Assembly (NCBI RefSeq): GCF_008326305.1
Contig: NZ_BIXY01000020.1
Location: 23,119 to 87,118 of the forward strand
Origin: Dictyobacter arantiisoli
GTDB lineage: Bacteria > Chloroflexota > Ktedonobacteria > Ktedonobacterales > Ktedonobacteraceae
Length of the DNA stretch: 64,000 nt
Direction: 5' to 3'
A model generated the notes under the pieces. The model did not search any database. It worked only from the letters and a program-made list of their open reading frames with translations, and was not told the origin of the DNA. Below are positions 36,877-46,382 of this stretch, one piece after another (position 1 is the stretch's first letter; every line of letters starts with the position of its first letter). The translations under genes and the position numbers were made by a program.

Positions 36877-37396
36877 GAAATAGAGATCCGGGTTTTTTAA
36901 AAGCCTTTCAGATGGTATGCAGGTATCCATCATGAGAAGCTCTTTCTTTTGCGCTTAGCTGCGATGGGCTTACTTTAAAGTATGAAGCATCTTTTGCATG
37001 TAGGGGTAAATAGCGTATACTATCAAATACGAGCGTTTATAAAGACATTTACTGGCATGATGAATACTGTGGGAGTAGAATAGCCATGAGGTCATTAACA
37101 ATGAGCTACAAAACACACTATTATCGTATCCATTTAATTGCCTACTCAAGCTTACCTTATGCTCATTTTTCTTTGCTCTCACGCATCCCTACACCCGGCC
37201 CTACCCCCCTGGCCCAACGTATACCTGCGCCAAAACGCCTACCCCGCAAGGTTTTCCTCCTAAAAATTGGTGAACACTGTTCGCTTCTTGAATTCAGGCG
37301 TATAGTATAGAGTAAGCGTACATATTTTTAGCTAATGCCCAGTAGAACGCTTATACCATTTTCAGGGGTTGTAGAAGTAGAAAGGGATTGAAACAG

Positions 37397-38128
37397 ATGG
37401 TACATGTTCTCGTTGTTGATGATCATTCATTAATGCGTCGCGTGGTACGCGAGGTAATCGAAAAAGAAATAGATATGGAAGTGGTGGCCGAGGCAAGTAA
37501 TGGTCAGGAGGCCGAATTACACGCAGCCCAAACACAACCTGATGTGGTTTTGATGGATGTAGATATGCCTGACTGTACCGGCTTTGAAGCCACTGAACGC
37601 GTACTCGCCTGTTCACCAAACTCACGCGTCATCATTTTCACATCCACACATCATGAACAACTCCTCTTTCAGGCCATCCAAAAAGGTGCAATGGGGTATA
37701 TCACCAAAGATATCGAACCGGACGCGCTCATCCATGCGATTCGCTGTGCCGCCCGCAATGATTTATGCATTCCAGGGATCTTCGCCACGCACGTCCTGAA
37801 CTATTTGCGCTCCTATTGGAGACAGGGTACTCCCTATGGCGGTATGCTGTCTGGTGGTATTTCCTATCGCACACCACGGCGCACTGCCCATGTGCTCCCG
37901 GGTGAAGAGGCATTACTGGCTGATCCTAATGCGCACTTACCTCGACCGCTGACCGAGCGTGAAAATCAGATTTTGGATTTGATGCGCAAAGGTCGCAAAA
38001 ATCGCGAAATTGCGCTTGAGCTTTCAATTGCCGAGTCTACTGTCCATAAACATGTACAAAACATCTTTGAAAAACTTCATGCTCGTAATCGCACTGAAGC
38101 CATTTATTTAACCAGTATTGAGGCATGA
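37397..38128 (+). CDS. NarL/LuxR-family response regulator (orphan)
   Basis: A 243-residue regulator. The receiver domain has Asp8-Asp9, phospho-acceptor Asp54 in VVLMDVDMPD, Thr in IIFTSTH and Lys in GYITKDI. A long linker of about 50 residues rich in Gly, Pro and Arg leads to a LuxR-type helix-turn-helix (LTERENQILDLMRKGRKNREIALEL in part, then STVHKHVQNIFEKL). ATG 37397 follows AAAGGG by ten bases; TTG 37388 is possible. No histidine kinase is next to it. The Crp/Fnr gene lies 76 bases downstream. Confidence 0.88.
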   Translation: MVHVLVVDDHSLMRRVVREVIEKEIDMEVVAEASNGQEAELHAAQTQPDVVLMDVDMPDCTGFEATERVLACSPNSRVIIFTSTHHEQLLFQAIQKGAMGYITKDIEPDALIHAIRCAARNDLCIPGIFATHVLNYLRSYWRQGTPYGGMLSGGISYRTPRRTAHVLPGEEALLADPNAHLPRPLTERENQILDLMRKGRKNREIALELSIAESTVHKHVQNIFEKLHARNRTEAIYLTSIEA

Positions 38129-38204
38129 TACCTGACGGCCCTGTATGGTACAATGTGTAGTGTTATCAATAAACACCACAGAACAATGATACAGGATGTT
38201 GCAC

Positions 38205-38972
38205 GTGCGAGGAAGACAGACAAGTTCGCCGGAAACCGCGCTGACGCCAGGAACACTACCTGCGGAAAAGTCGTCGTTCCTGGCTCATAATGCGCTCTTT
38301 CGACAGCTCAACGCGCAGGATGCCCGCGCTCTCGATCAGATCACAACTTCACTGACCTGTTCGCCTGGACGTATTCTCTATCGTCCGGGCGAGGCGAACA
38401 CGGCACTTTTCTTCATTCAAACGGGGAGTATGCAACTCTATCATCTCTCAACCGATGGACGAAAATTGATCACAGCTACGCTGGGTAGCGGTACCTGCTG
38501 TGGGGAACAATGCCTCTGGGGCCAACCTATCTATACCAGTTTTGCAGAAGCAACTACCACTACGATACTCTTTGCCTTAAACACCAGTGACCTTGCCAAT
38601 CTCTTACTACATCATCCAGCTATTTCCTTTATCCTCATGCAGATGATAGGACAACGGCTAACCTCTCTAGAAACACAATTAGTCAATACGACCTTCAAAA
38701 GCGTTACCGCACGCCTGGCAGATCTGCTACTACAACTTGCCAGTGCGCCTACATCACAAGCCAATCAACCACTGATTGTGAATGGCTTGAGCCATGAAGA
38801 ACTGGCAGATCGTCTGGGCGTCTATCGCGAGACGGTCAGCGCTGCGCTACGCGAACTCAAAGAACTGCAGGCCATCCAACCTGGTCGCAAACGTATTACT
38901 ATTCATCGTCCTGATTTGCTGCAACAGGTGGCTCAAACAAGTAGCAAGACAGGTTTACATCGGAGAGAGTGA
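38205..38972 (+). CDS. Crp/Fnr-family transcriptional regulator
   Basis: A protein of about 255 residues: an N-terminal cyclic-nucleotide-binding-like beta roll (about 30-145; [47 protein letters not shown] in parts) and a C-terminal winged helix with [27 protein letters not shown] as helix-turn-helix. A Crp-type Glu/Arg cAMP pocket is not evident, so the effector is unknown. GTG 38205 has CAGGA eight bases upstream; ATG 38196 sits too close to it but is in frame. It ends four bases before the ABC ATPase, so the two are probably one operon. Confidence 0.87.
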   Translation: MRGRQTSSPETALTPGTLPAEKSSFLAHNALFRQLNAQDARALDQITTSLTCSPGRILYRPGEANTALFFIQTGSMQLYHLSTDGRKLITATLGSGTCCGEQCLWGQPIYTSFAEATTTTILFALNTSDLANLLLHHPAISFILMQMIGQRLTSLETQLVNTTFKSVTARLADLLLQLASAPTSQANQPLIVNGLSHEELADRLGVYRETVSAALRELKELQAIQPGRKRITIHRPDLLQQVAQTSSKTGLHRRE

Positions 38973-38976
38973 TTGG

Positions 38977-39648
38977 ATGATTGTCAAAGCACAACAGATC
39001 GGCAAAATCTATCGCAATGGGCCGCTGCGCGTCGAGGCCTTGCGGGATCTTTCACTGGAAATTGCAGAGGGTGAAATAATTGCGCTGATGGGTCCCAGCG
39101 GTTGTGGCAAAACAACCCTCTTAAATTGCCTCTCAGGATTGGATACCATCGATGCGGGAGATATTTATATCCGTGGCGATAATTTACGGGATTTAAGTGA
39201 GCGTGAACGCACCAATTATCGCGCACAACATATGGGATTTATCTTTCAAGACTTTAATCTGCTCCCTGTACTCTCAGCGATCGAAAATGTGGAGTTACCA
39301 TTGCTGGTGACAAAGGTACCTCGAAAGCAAGCGCGCCAGCGCGCCATGGAAATGTTGGCTACCGTGGGTTTGAGCGCACGTGCTCGCCATCGTCCTGCTG
39401 AACTCTCTGGTGGACAGCGACAACGGGTAACGATTGCACGTGCACTGGTGAATAATCCAGATCTCGTCTGGGCGGATGAGCCAACCGGCAATCTGGATAG
39501 TGAGACAGCTGGCGAAATTATGGATCTCTTGCTACAACTCAATCATGAACGGCACCAGACCTTTGTCATCGTCACCCACGCGCAGGAAATTGGTATGCTG
39601 GCCCATCGTGTTATTCATATGCGCGATGGCAAAATAACATTCCTCTGA
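38977..39648 (+). CDS. ABC transporter ATPase, LolD/MacB-like, without a permease neighbour
   Basis: A 223-residue ATPase. Walker [11 protein letters not shown]-loop [10 protein letters not shown], signature LSGGQRQRV, Walker [15 protein letters not shown] and the switch His in IVTHAQ are all present, and the pattern matches the LolD/FtsE/MacB class that works with MacB-type permeases. No such permease is in the window: the next gene is dxs on the opposite strand. GGAGAG precedes ATG 38977. The stop codon lies in the loop of a hairpin whose left arm is coding sequence. Confidence 0.88.
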   Translation: MIVKAQQIGKIYRNGPLRVEALRDLSLEIAEGEIIALMGPSGCGKTTLLNCLSGLDTIDAGDIYIRGDNLRDLSERERTNYRAQHMGFIFQDFNLLPVLSAIENVELPLLVTKVPRKQARQRAMEMLATVGLSARARHRPAELSGGQRQRVTIARALVNNPDLVWADEPTGNLDSETAGEIMDLLLQLNHERHQTFVIVTHAQEIGMLAHRVIHMRDGKITFL

Positions 39649-39663
39649 TCCCAAGAGGAATGT
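39637..39663 (+). terminator. Hairpin with the ABC ATPase stop codon in its loop
   Basis: ACATTCCTCT at 39637-39646 pairs with AGAGGAATGT at 39654-39663. The left arm encodes the last codons and the TGA stop spans the end of that arm and the loop. No T-run follows. Confidence 0.55.
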
Positions 39664-39695
39664 CACACACTCTCCACATTGCTACGTATACAGAA

Positions 39696-41627
39696 CTATT
39701 TTGCCAGTGTATGGGCATTTAGCTGTGCACGCACGACATCTTTGATATGAGCAGACGAGAGTCCATATAATTCTTTCAGGATGGTGAGTGCGCCGTGCTC
39801 AACAAACTTATCTGGCAGGGCAATTACAGTTACCTCAACATCCTTGATATTGCGCTGTTCCAGCAGTTCCAATACAGCACTCCCAAAACCACCAGTCGCT
39901 ACATGATCTTCTATAGTCACCAGATGTTTGGTTCCCTGCGCCAAACGGAGAATCATATCCTCGTCCAGAGGTTTGGCCCAGCGGGCATTGACTACCGCAG
40001 CATGAATACCTTCGTCTGCCAGTTCTTTCGCCGCTAACTCGGCCTGCGCCACCATTGATCCATACGCCAGAATAGCCACATCCTGTTGTTCAGCAGTCTC
40101 TATGGTATCAGGGCTCAGCAATTCAGCCTTGCCAACTTCCAATAGATGGAGATCGTTGGTCATCGGTATTCCTAATCCTTTGCCACGGGGATAGCGTAAT
40201 GCTACTGGACCATCCAGAGCGACGGCGGTATATAACATGTTGCGTAGCTCCTCTTCATCTTTGGGAGCCATGACTTTCATACCAGGTATCATACGGGTGA
40301 AGGCGATATCGAAAACGCCATGCTGCGTCTGACCATCCTCGCCTACCAGACCGGCACGATCCATTGCAAAAACGACATGCAGGTTTTGCACACAAATATC
40401 ATGAATAATCTGATCAATTGCACGCTGCATAAAAGTGGAATAAATCGCCACTACAGGAGTCAAACCGCCCACCGCCAGACCACCAGCAAAGGTCACTGCA
40501 TGCTGTTCCGCGATACCCACATCAAAGTATCGCTCGGGGAAACGCTGGCGCAGCTTCTTCAAGCCAGTACCCTCTTCCATCGCGGCTGTAATACCAACCA
40601 CCTTTGGATTTTTCTCGGCAATGGAAACCAACGTATTAGCAAACACCTCTGTATACGAAGGTGGATCACCCGCATTCTTCTTGATAACGCCGGTCTTATA
40701 ATCATAGGCACCAGGGCCATGCCACGTGGTGGAATCACCCTCGGCGACCTCCCAGCCTTTGCCCTTTTTCGTGACCATCTGTACGATCACCGGACCGTCC
40801 ACCATCTTTACATTCTCAAATACATCCAACATGGTATTGAGATCATGACCATCAAAGGGACCAAAGAATTTAAGGCCAAGCTCTTCAAAAATGGCACCAC
40901 TTTTACTATGCATCATGAATTGTTTGAAACTGGTCTCTGCACGTCCGGCAGCTTCACGCGCTTTGTCACCAACAACAGGCAGACGTTCAATTGAACCCTT
41001 TGCCATCTCACGTAAGCGACGATAACTGGGTGTAGTCTGCATGCGACGCACATTACTCAGATGTTGTGAAAGCGCACCCACATTATCAGAAATTGATTTA
41101 TCATTATCATTCAGAACAATAATTAAATTTTTCTTGAGACTCCCAGCATTATTAATTGCTTCTAAAGCCATACCACCCGTGAGAGAACCATCTCCGATCA
41201 CCGCAATAACCTTGTGCCGTTCTCCTTGTAAATCCCGTGCCGCGGCCATACCCAGAGCAGCCGATATCGATGTACTCGCATGGCTGGCACCAAAGGTATC
41301 ATAAGGGCTTTCATCGCGCCGTAAGTAACCGGAAAGTCCCCCAAACTGTCGAATAGTGTGAAAGCGTTCGCGACGTCCGGTCAAAAGTTTATGCACATAA
41401 GCTTGATGACCAATATCCCAGACAAGTAAATCATTGGGCGTGTTAAAAACATAATGTAGTGCCATTGTTAGCTCAACAACACCGAGATTGGGAGCCAGGT
41501 GTCCACCCCGTACCGAGACTTTTTCAATGATCTCACGCCGAATCTCCTTTGCCAGAAGCTCCATCTGCGGAATTGTCAGGGTACGCAACTGCTCTGGTCC
41601 ATCAATCGTATCTAGAATGCTTGTCAA
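39696..41627 (-). CDS. dxs: 1-deoxy-D-xylulose-5-phosphate synthase
   Basis: A 643-residue thiamine-diphosphate enzyme, first step of the MEP pathway. It has VRGGHLAPNLGVVELT, GHQAYVHKLLTGR, GDGSLTGGMALEAINNAG for TPP/Mg binding, DGHD, AEQHAVTFAGGLA, and MDRAGLVGEDGQTQHG. TTG 41627 is the start: GGAGG lies six bases upstream and the sequence then matches the family N terminus; the open frame continues to 41726 without support. It converges with the ABC ATPase and is separate from the rpsB-ispG run that holds dxr and ispG. Confidence 0.95.
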   Translation of the reverse strand: MTSILDTIDGPEQLRTLTIPQMELLAKEIRREIIEKVSVRGGHLAPNLGVVELTMALHYVFNTPNDLLVWDIGHQAYVHKLLTGRRERFHTIRQFGGLSGYLRRDESPYDTFGASHASTSISAALGMAAARDLQGERHKVIAVIGDGSLTGGMALEAINNAGSLKKNLIIVLNDNDKSISDNVGALSQHLSNVRRMQTTPSYRRLREMAKGSIERLPVVGDKAREAAGRAETSFKQFMMHSKSGAIFEELGLKFFGPFDGHDLNTMLDVFENVKMVDGPVIVQMVTKKGKGWEVAEGDSTTWHGPGAYDYKTGVIKKNAGDPPSYTEVFANTLVSIAEKNPKVVGITAAMEEGTGLKKLRQRFPERYFDVGIAEQHAVTFAGGLAVGGLTPVVAIYSTFMQRAIDQIIHDICVQNLHVVFAMDRAGLVGEDGQTQHGVFDIAFTRMIPGMKVMAPKDEEELRNMLYTAVALDGPVALRYPRGKGLGIPMTNDLHLLEVGKAELLSPDTIETAEQQDVAILAYGSMVAQAELAAKELADEGIHAAVVNARWAKPLDEDMILRLAQGTKHLVTIEDHVATGGFGSAVLELLEQRNIKDVEVTVIALPDKFVEHGALTILKELYGLSSAHIKDVVRAQLNAHTLAK

Positions 41628-41760
41628 TGGTTTCCTCCAATTACTAGGCACCGGCTTCCCTTTTGCTTCATCTCGGCAACAAGCGACCAGTAAATATTTA
41701 ACAAAAGTGGCTCGCATCACTATCATAAAGATGCGTAAAAGTCAGATAAAGGGTGTGTCG

Positions 41761-41793
41761 TAAGGTATCTTTCACAATATTATAGATACCTTA
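41761..41793. repeat. Hairpin upstream of dxs
   Basis: TAAGGTATCT at 41761-41770 and AGATACCTTA at 41784-41793 are exact inverted repeats with a 13-base AT-rich centre. It lies about 135 bases before the dxs start and could be an operator or a read-through barrier between divergent units. Confidence 0.45.
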
Positions 41794-41896
41794 GAAGATG
41801 CTGGCAAACACCTCAACCCTAAAAATTCATGCACGTGGGGTCTTGACAAGGGCTAAAACGGCCCTAGAAGCCATTTCATCCCTTCTTAAGGGTCTC

Positions 41897-41925
41897 TTGA
41901 CAGTCTCACGCTTTCTTCTTATTAT
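41897..41925 (+). promoter_or_regulatory. Strong sigma-70-type promoter with a long downstream leader
   Basis: TTGACA at 41897-41902, 17 bases, TATTAT at 41920-41925. Transcription would start near 41932, leaving about 275 bases before the next start codon. Confidence 0.75.
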
Positions 41926-42208
41926 GATTTACATATGGTACCACTCGCAGTTGAGAAGCGAAGGTTGCTCAAATGTAGACAGTGCTACCAGAGAAGTATG
42001 TCTCTACTTTTCGGCGAAAAGGTTTGATAAAAGCCTTCATAATGAAAAGAGCAGGCAGAACTGTATGCCCTTTACTCTACGCTTGCTGCACGTCCCTAGA
42101 GCAAGCATTAAATTTAGCACAGGGCACAAGTACTGAGTACAAAGTGAAATAACAAAGGAAGGTAGGAGCGGTAACTCACTCCAGGGATAGAGAGGAGCCG
42201 CACATCTT

Positions 42209-42721
42209 ATGACACGAAAAGAGAGCGAAAAAGACTCGGAAAGACCACATTACTATTCCCAGTTCTGGCTCGATGTGGCAGCGGGCCGCCGTGTAATCGG
42301 TGCCCCTAAACCAGAAGATGGCGAATCTGCAGAGACTGAGTCCGAAGCCGAGGTTGAATCTGAACCTGACCCTGCCCCTCTCCGTCGCGCTCGCCAGAGC
42401 GATGCGGCAGACAGTCAGATCATTCATCCTGTAGCAGAACCAGTGCGTGCGCCTCAAGAATTCATTGAACCTGACGTCGCCGATCAGGATGACATCACCT
42501 ATCAAGATGACATTGTCGCAGACGATGATATTCCTGATATGGATCTCATCACTGATGAGGACGAAGAGGCTGAGATCTTCGATGTTGATGAAGAGGCTGA
42601 TGAGGATGACGAAGACGACGATATGAACTGGGGGCGAGGTCGTAAGAAGGCCAAACCTACACGCGCGACGAAGCCTGTGCCAAAAAAACCAGGTAAGCGC
42701 GATACACGTCGTGGATATTAA
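42209..42721 (+). CDS. Acidic, low-complexity protein of unknown function
   Basis: A 170-residue protein I do not recognise. The first 30 residues are ordinary (HYYSQFWLDVAAGRRVIG looks ordered and could be a conserved core). Residues about 85-140 are very rich in Asp and Glu, and the last 30 are basic (RGRKKAKPTRATKPVPKKPGKR in part), giving a strongly bipolar charge. No signal peptide or membrane helix. GAGGAG lies 11 bases before ATG. It has its own promoter, a long leader and a strong terminator, so it is a single-gene unit. The bipolar charge suggests nucleic-acid or protein binding, but that is a guess. Confidence 0.7.
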   Translation: MTRKESEKDSERPHYYSQFWLDVAAGRRVIGAPKPEDGESAETESEAEVESEPDPAPLRRARQSDAADSQIIHPVAEPVRAPQEFIEPDVADQDDITYQDDIVADDDIPDMDLITDEDEEAEIFDVDEEADEDDEDDDMNWGRGRKKAKPTRATKPVPKKPGKRDTRRGY

Positions 42722-42750
42722 TAGTAACCGTCCAGTAGCAGAGCACCGCT

Positions 42751-42796
42751 ACAAAAACAAAAGCGACCGCAGCAATGCGGTCGCTTTTGTTTTTGT
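42751..42796 (+). terminator. 21-bp perfect hairpin terminator
   Basis: Arms 42751-42771 and 42776-42796 are exact inverted repeats around loop GCAA. The outer part is A-rich on the left and T-rich on the right, so it can act as an intrinsic terminator in both directions, serving the acidic-protein gene on plus and gdhA on minus. Confidence 0.85.
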
Positions 42797-42893
42797 TTGC
42801 CGCCTTCAGCGGGGAGGGAAGAGATCTTTTAGGGGCATCCCGACGAAGGCAATGGAGTTGTTGTCCCCCACATCCCCTGCACAAAATTACACT

Positions 42894-44141
42894 TTATGGA
42901 TATATCCCGCGCACCAGAGTGGCTTCCGCAACCCGCGAAATGGCCAGCATATTCGCGCCAAGGCGCAGATCACAATGGGAGCGTTCAGCCATCCCGGTCA
43001 CTGCGTCAAAAGCCCGATTCATGATGCCTTCCAGACGGAGGGTAATCTCTTCAACGTGCCAGAAGAAACTTTGTAGATCCTGAACCCACTCAAAGTAGCT
43101 AACAGTGACACCACCGGCATTAGCAAGAATATCCGGAATAACGATGCATCCTTTTTTAAAGAGGATAGTGTCGGCTTCAGGAGTTGTCGGACCATTGGCA
43201 GCCTCAGCTATAATACGAGCCTGTACACGCTCGGCATTCTCTTCAGTAATCACCCCTTCAGTAGCGGCTGGAACCAGGATATCACAGGGTACCTCAAGTA
43301 CCTCCGCACTGCCCATGCGTCGGGCAGCAGGATACGTAGCCACGGTACCATGAGCCATCTTATGGCGTTGAACCGCGGCAGGATCAAGTCCAACCTCATT
43401 GTAAATGCCCCCGGTTGTATCGCTAACAGCTACGATTTTACAGCCCTCATTGTGAAAGAGGCGGGAGGCAATAGCGCCAACATTCCCAAAGCCCTGAATG
43501 CTCACGTGAGCGCCTTGTAAAGGCATACCAGCACGATGGGCAGCCCGACGCGTGACGAAGAGAACACCATTAGCAGTGGCCTCATTGCGCCCCTCGCTTC
43601 CTCCAATAGAAAGAGGCTTGCCCGTCACGACAGCCGGAACGGAAAAGCCAGAGTGCATTGAATAGGTATCCATCATCCAGGCCATTACCTGCGAGTTGGT
43701 ATTAACATCGGGGGCGGGAATATCACTGTGGGGACCAATAATGATTGAGATTTCAGTGGTAAAGCGGCGCGTCAGGCGCTCTAATTCGCCACGCGTCATA
43801 TGCTTGGGATCACAGATGACGCCACCTTTGGCGCCACCATATGGGATACCAACGACCGCACATTTCCAGGTCATCCACATTGCCAGAGCCTTCACCTCAT
43901 CCAGAGTCACATCTGGACTATAGCGAATGCCACCTTTGGCAGGACCGCGATTAACATTATGCTGTACGCGATATCCCGTGATAGTCTTGATACTGCCATC
44001 ATCCAAACGCACCGGAAAATGAACGGTCAGTTCACGTTTCGGTGCGCGCAGAATTTGACGCATATCTTCTGAGAGGTCCAATTTATCCGCGGCAAGCTCG
44101 AATTGTTGTACGGCCATCTCATAGGCATTAAAATGTTGCAT
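42894..44141 (-). CDS. gdhA: Glu/Leu/Phe/Val dehydrogenase family, glutamate dehydrogenase
   Basis: A 415-residue enzyme for oxidative deamination of glutamate or its reverse. It has NVNRGPAKGGIRYSPDV, the catalytic Lys in GIPYGGAKGGV, IIGPHSDIPAPDVNT, and the nucleotide fold motif IQGFGNVGAIASRL. The pattern fits the short hexameric GDH of Gram-positives and thermophiles. ATG 44141 has AAAGGAG five bases upstream; the frame runs open to 44198. It is downstream of gatB on the same strand with a hairpin between, so it may be separately transcribed. Confidence 0.93.
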   Translation of the reverse strand: MQHFNAYEMAVQQFELAADKLDLSEDMRQILRAPKRELTVHFPVRLDDGSIKTITGYRVQHNVNRGPAKGGIRYSPDVTLDEVKALAMWMTWKCAVVGIPYGGAKGGVICDPKHMTRGELERLTRRFTTEISIIIGPHSDIPAPDVNTNSQVMAWMMDTYSMHSGFSVPAVVTGKPLSIGGSEGRNEATANGVLFVTRRAAHRAGMPLQGAHVSIQGFGNVGAIASRLFHNEGCKIVAVSDTTGGIYNEVGLDPAAVQRHKMAHGTVATYPAARRMGSAEVLEVPCDILVPAATEGVITEENAERVQARIIAEAANGPTTPEADTILFKKGCIVIPDILANAGGVTVSYFEWVQDLQSFFWHVEEITLRLEGIMNRAFDAVTGMAERSHCDLRLGANMLAISRVAEATLVRGIYP

Positions 44142-44214
44142 GCATGCTCCTTTGTATGCTATATGCAAACGGCACGTCATCAGCCTGTGCCCATACATCC
44201 TTGCATGCCTTGGG

Positions 44215-44242
44215 GAATTGCAGGGAATTATCCCTGCAATTC
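44215..44242 (-). terminator. Hairpin with the gatB stop codon in its loop
   Basis: GAATTGCAGGGA and TCCCTGCAATTC (arms 44242-44231 and 44226-44215 on the minus strand) pair perfectly around the four-base loop TAAT, which contains the TAA stop of gatB. The left arm encodes the last codons. No T-run follows. Confidence 0.6.
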
Positions 44243-45715
44243 GTCTAATTTCTTCCTGAGAAGCGACTGAACGATATCAGCTTTCGCCTGACCGCGCGTT
44301 TGCTTCATCACTTGACCAATCAGCATTTGCACTGCATTGGTCTTGCCATTTTTATAGTCAGTAACAGCTTTCTCATTCTTTGCCACCACCTCTTCGATGA
44401 TGCGCTCCAGTGTTCCCTGATCACTGATAGGAGGCTTGATGCCCTTCTTCTCAACAATCGCTTCGGGCAATTCACCGCTACTAAAAGCTTCATCCAACAC
44501 ATCTTTGGCCTGCTTGCCAGTAATGCGTTCTTTATCAAGCAGATCAAGCAAGTTGGCTACCGCCTTGGGTGTTAATTTTGTCTCCTGAATCGAGAGTGAG
44601 TTGGCCTTCAGCAAGCGTACCACTTCACTTAAGAGCCAGTTACTGGCGGCTTTGGCACGCGCTTTGCGATCTTTGACAGCAGAGACAGCAACAATCTGCT
44701 CAAAGTAATCACCCACTGGCTTATCCTCAGTCAGGACATTGGCATCCTGCTCGGAGAGGGCATATTCATCCTGATAGCGGACCCGGCGAGTATCAGGCAA
44801 CTCAGCCAACTGAGATCGAATCTCTTCGACCCAGGTATGATCAATGATCAGGGGTGGCAAATCGGGCTCAGGGAAATAACGATAGTCATCAGCCTGCTCT
44901 TTGACACGCTGAGTCACTGTAATGCCCTTATTTTCAATCCACCCGCGCGTCTCCTGGCGAATCTTGCCGCCATTGCGCAGTACTTCAATCTGGCGCTGGG
45001 CCTCGTATTCCAGAGCGCGTTCAACCGAACGGAAACTATTCATGTTCTTGATTTCGGTCTTCACGCCCAGGGCTTGCTGACCACGGGGACGTACCGAGAT
45101 ATTCGCATCACAACGCAGGCTACCTTCTTCCATACGTCCGGAAGCCACGCCAATGTAGATGAGAATTTCACGCAATTTCTGCATATAGAGCCGCGCCTCT
45201 TCAGGCGAACGCATATCAGGCTCGCTCACGATTTCCATCAAGGGGGTACCAGCACGGTTCACATCAATTAACGTGTAGCCCTGATGATGGAGTGAGCGGG
45301 CGGTGTCCTCTTCCAGATGCACGCGTGTGATACCAATACGCCGCTCCTGGCCCTCATGCTGAATGTTTAAATAGCCATCATTACTTAAGGGGATATCGTA
45401 TTGCGAAATCTGATATCCTTTCATCAAGTCTGGATAGTGATAGCTCTTCCGGTCAAACTTTGAATATTCGGGAATAGAACAGTTCAAAGCCAGGGCAGTC
45501 ATAATCGTATACTTTACAGCTTCTTGATTAATGACAGGCAACACTCCTGGCATCCCCATACACACCGGGCACACATGGGTATTGGGAGCGGCATTTGCGT
45601 AATTCGTACTGCATGAACAAAACATTTTGCTCTTCGTCAGCAATTGCGAATGCACCTCAAGTCCGATCACGACCTCATAATCTGTATCAATCGGAGTATA
45701 TGCAGTTGTCGTCAT
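44228..45715 (-). CDS. gatB: Asp/Glu-tRNA(Asn/Gln) amidotransferase subunit B
   Basis: A 495-residue protein. It begins YEVVIGLEVHSQL, has the zinc-binding CSCSTNYANAAPNTHVCPVCMGMPG in parts, KSYHYPDLMKGYQISQYD, GITRVHLEEDTARSLH, and a C-terminal GatB/Yqey tail domain at about 345-490. With GatA and GatC it amidates mischarged tRNA. Neither partner gene is in the window, so they must lie elsewhere. Full length and apparently intact. Confidence 0.95.
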   Translation of the reverse strand: MTTTAYTPIDTDYEVVIGLEVHSQLLTKSKMFCSCSTNYANAAPNTHVCPVCMGMPGVLPVINQEAVKYTIMTALALNCSIPEYSKFDRKSYHYPDLMKGYQISQYDIPLSNDGYLNIQHEGQERRIGITRVHLEEDTARSLHHQGYTLIDVNRAGTPLMEIVSEPDMRSPEEARLYMQKLREILIYIGVASGRMEEGSLRCDANISVRPRGQQALGVKTEIKNMNSFRSVERALEYEAQRQIEVLRNGGKIRQETRGWIENKGITVTQRVKEQADDYRYFPEPDLPPLIIDHTWVEEIRSQLAELPDTRRVRYQDEYALSEQDANVLTEDKPVGDYFEQIVAVSAVKDRKARAKAASNWLLSEVVRLLKANSLSIQETKLTPKAVANLLDLLDKERITGKQAKDVLDEAFSSGELPEAIVEKKGIKPPISDQGTLERIIEEVVAKNEKAVTDYKNGKTNAVQMLIGQVMKQTRGQAKADIVQSLLRKKLDELQG

Positions 45716-46382
45716 ATGCGTATTCTCACTTATTTCTATTGTCTTACTATGTTTGCAGCAGAGCAGCTTTGTTTTGTCGTAAGTCTCGTCCTTTCACCGT
45801 CTTGCGTCAATGGAGAAGCGCAACCATGCTTCAGAACATCTTACGTGCGAACAATTGCGATGCCGCTGTTTATTTTAGCACACCACGGAAAACTGGTCAG
45901 CAGGCAGATTATATTTACACTTCAAAAAGAGGTCTGAGAGTATTCCTCAACAGATCGCTTGCAGAAAGAGCGAAAGAGGAGAAGAGGCATTGAGAAGGCT
46001 CATTGCCCCACATTCAAAACTGGCAATTTTGCCTGGATAAGCACGAGAATAGGACATATAGGCTACCCAAAAGCTCCAGAATTTCGCTGCTCATACGTTT
46101 GCTGATAGTGTTATAGCTTACAGTAGCAAAAACTACCACTGAAATAGATCATCACTCATTTGAGACCAGATGAGATTGCCCGGGCAATGGGATAGAGGTG
46201 CTGGATGCAGTTGCCGGGTATCCTTTGCTTCGGTCGCCTCCAGGTCAATCGGCAAGCACAACCTTGCTGTTGCAGGTCTCTATGGAATAAGGTATACTGT
46301 CCCAGGAAAGCAGTAGCATAGTTTACATCTTACAGGCGCGCAGGTAACAGCACGCATAAGAGTGGGCAGGAGAGCGTTACGT
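45716..46382. other. Divergent gatB / GTPase intergenic region
   Basis: About 665 bases. It holds a 14-base perfect palindrome ATTGCCCGGGCAAT at 46175-46188 and a promoter at 46270-46298 for the GTPase. Open frames here lack ribosome sites and I reject them. The gatB promoter is not clear. Confidence 0.5.
46270..46298 (+). promoter_or_regulatory. Promoter of the MglA-like GTPase gene
   Basis: TTGCAG at 46270-46275, 17 bases, TATACT at 46293-46298. Transcription would start about 77 bases before ATG 46383. Confidence 0.65.

Larger units (their letters stand above)
36661..37396. other. Divergent rpsB / response regulator intergenic region
   Basis: About 735 bases between divergent genes. The left quarter is the rpsB leader and promoter. 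The rest is AT-rich apart from a C-rich stretch near 37190-37260. No gene is supported, and I could not identify a clear promoter for the plus-strand regulator. Confidence 0.5.
41628..42208. other. dxs upstream region and long leader of the acidic-protein gene
   Basis: About 580 bases between divergent genes. It has a ten-base-pair hairpin near 41761-41793 and a strong plus-strand promoter at 41897-41925. Beyond it about 275 bases of apparent untranslated leader run to ATG 42209. No coding frame with a ribosome site is seen. Confidence 0.5.

Noticed and set aside
40320..40994. 224-residue plus-strand open frame
   Set aside because: It lies antisense inside dxs, which has all catalytic motifs; no start signal of its own.
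39696..41726. Long form of Dxs starting at 41726
   Set aside because: The extra N terminus has no family match, while TTG 41627 has GGAGG at ideal spacing.
41932..42208. Possible 6S, SRP or RNase P RNA in the long leader
   Set aside because: None of the conserved sequence elements of these RNAs was seen; only a generic leader can be supported.
45595..45993. 132-residue plus-strand open frame overlapping the gatB start
   Set aside because: No ribosome site, overlaps gatB on the other strand, and the composition does not look coding.
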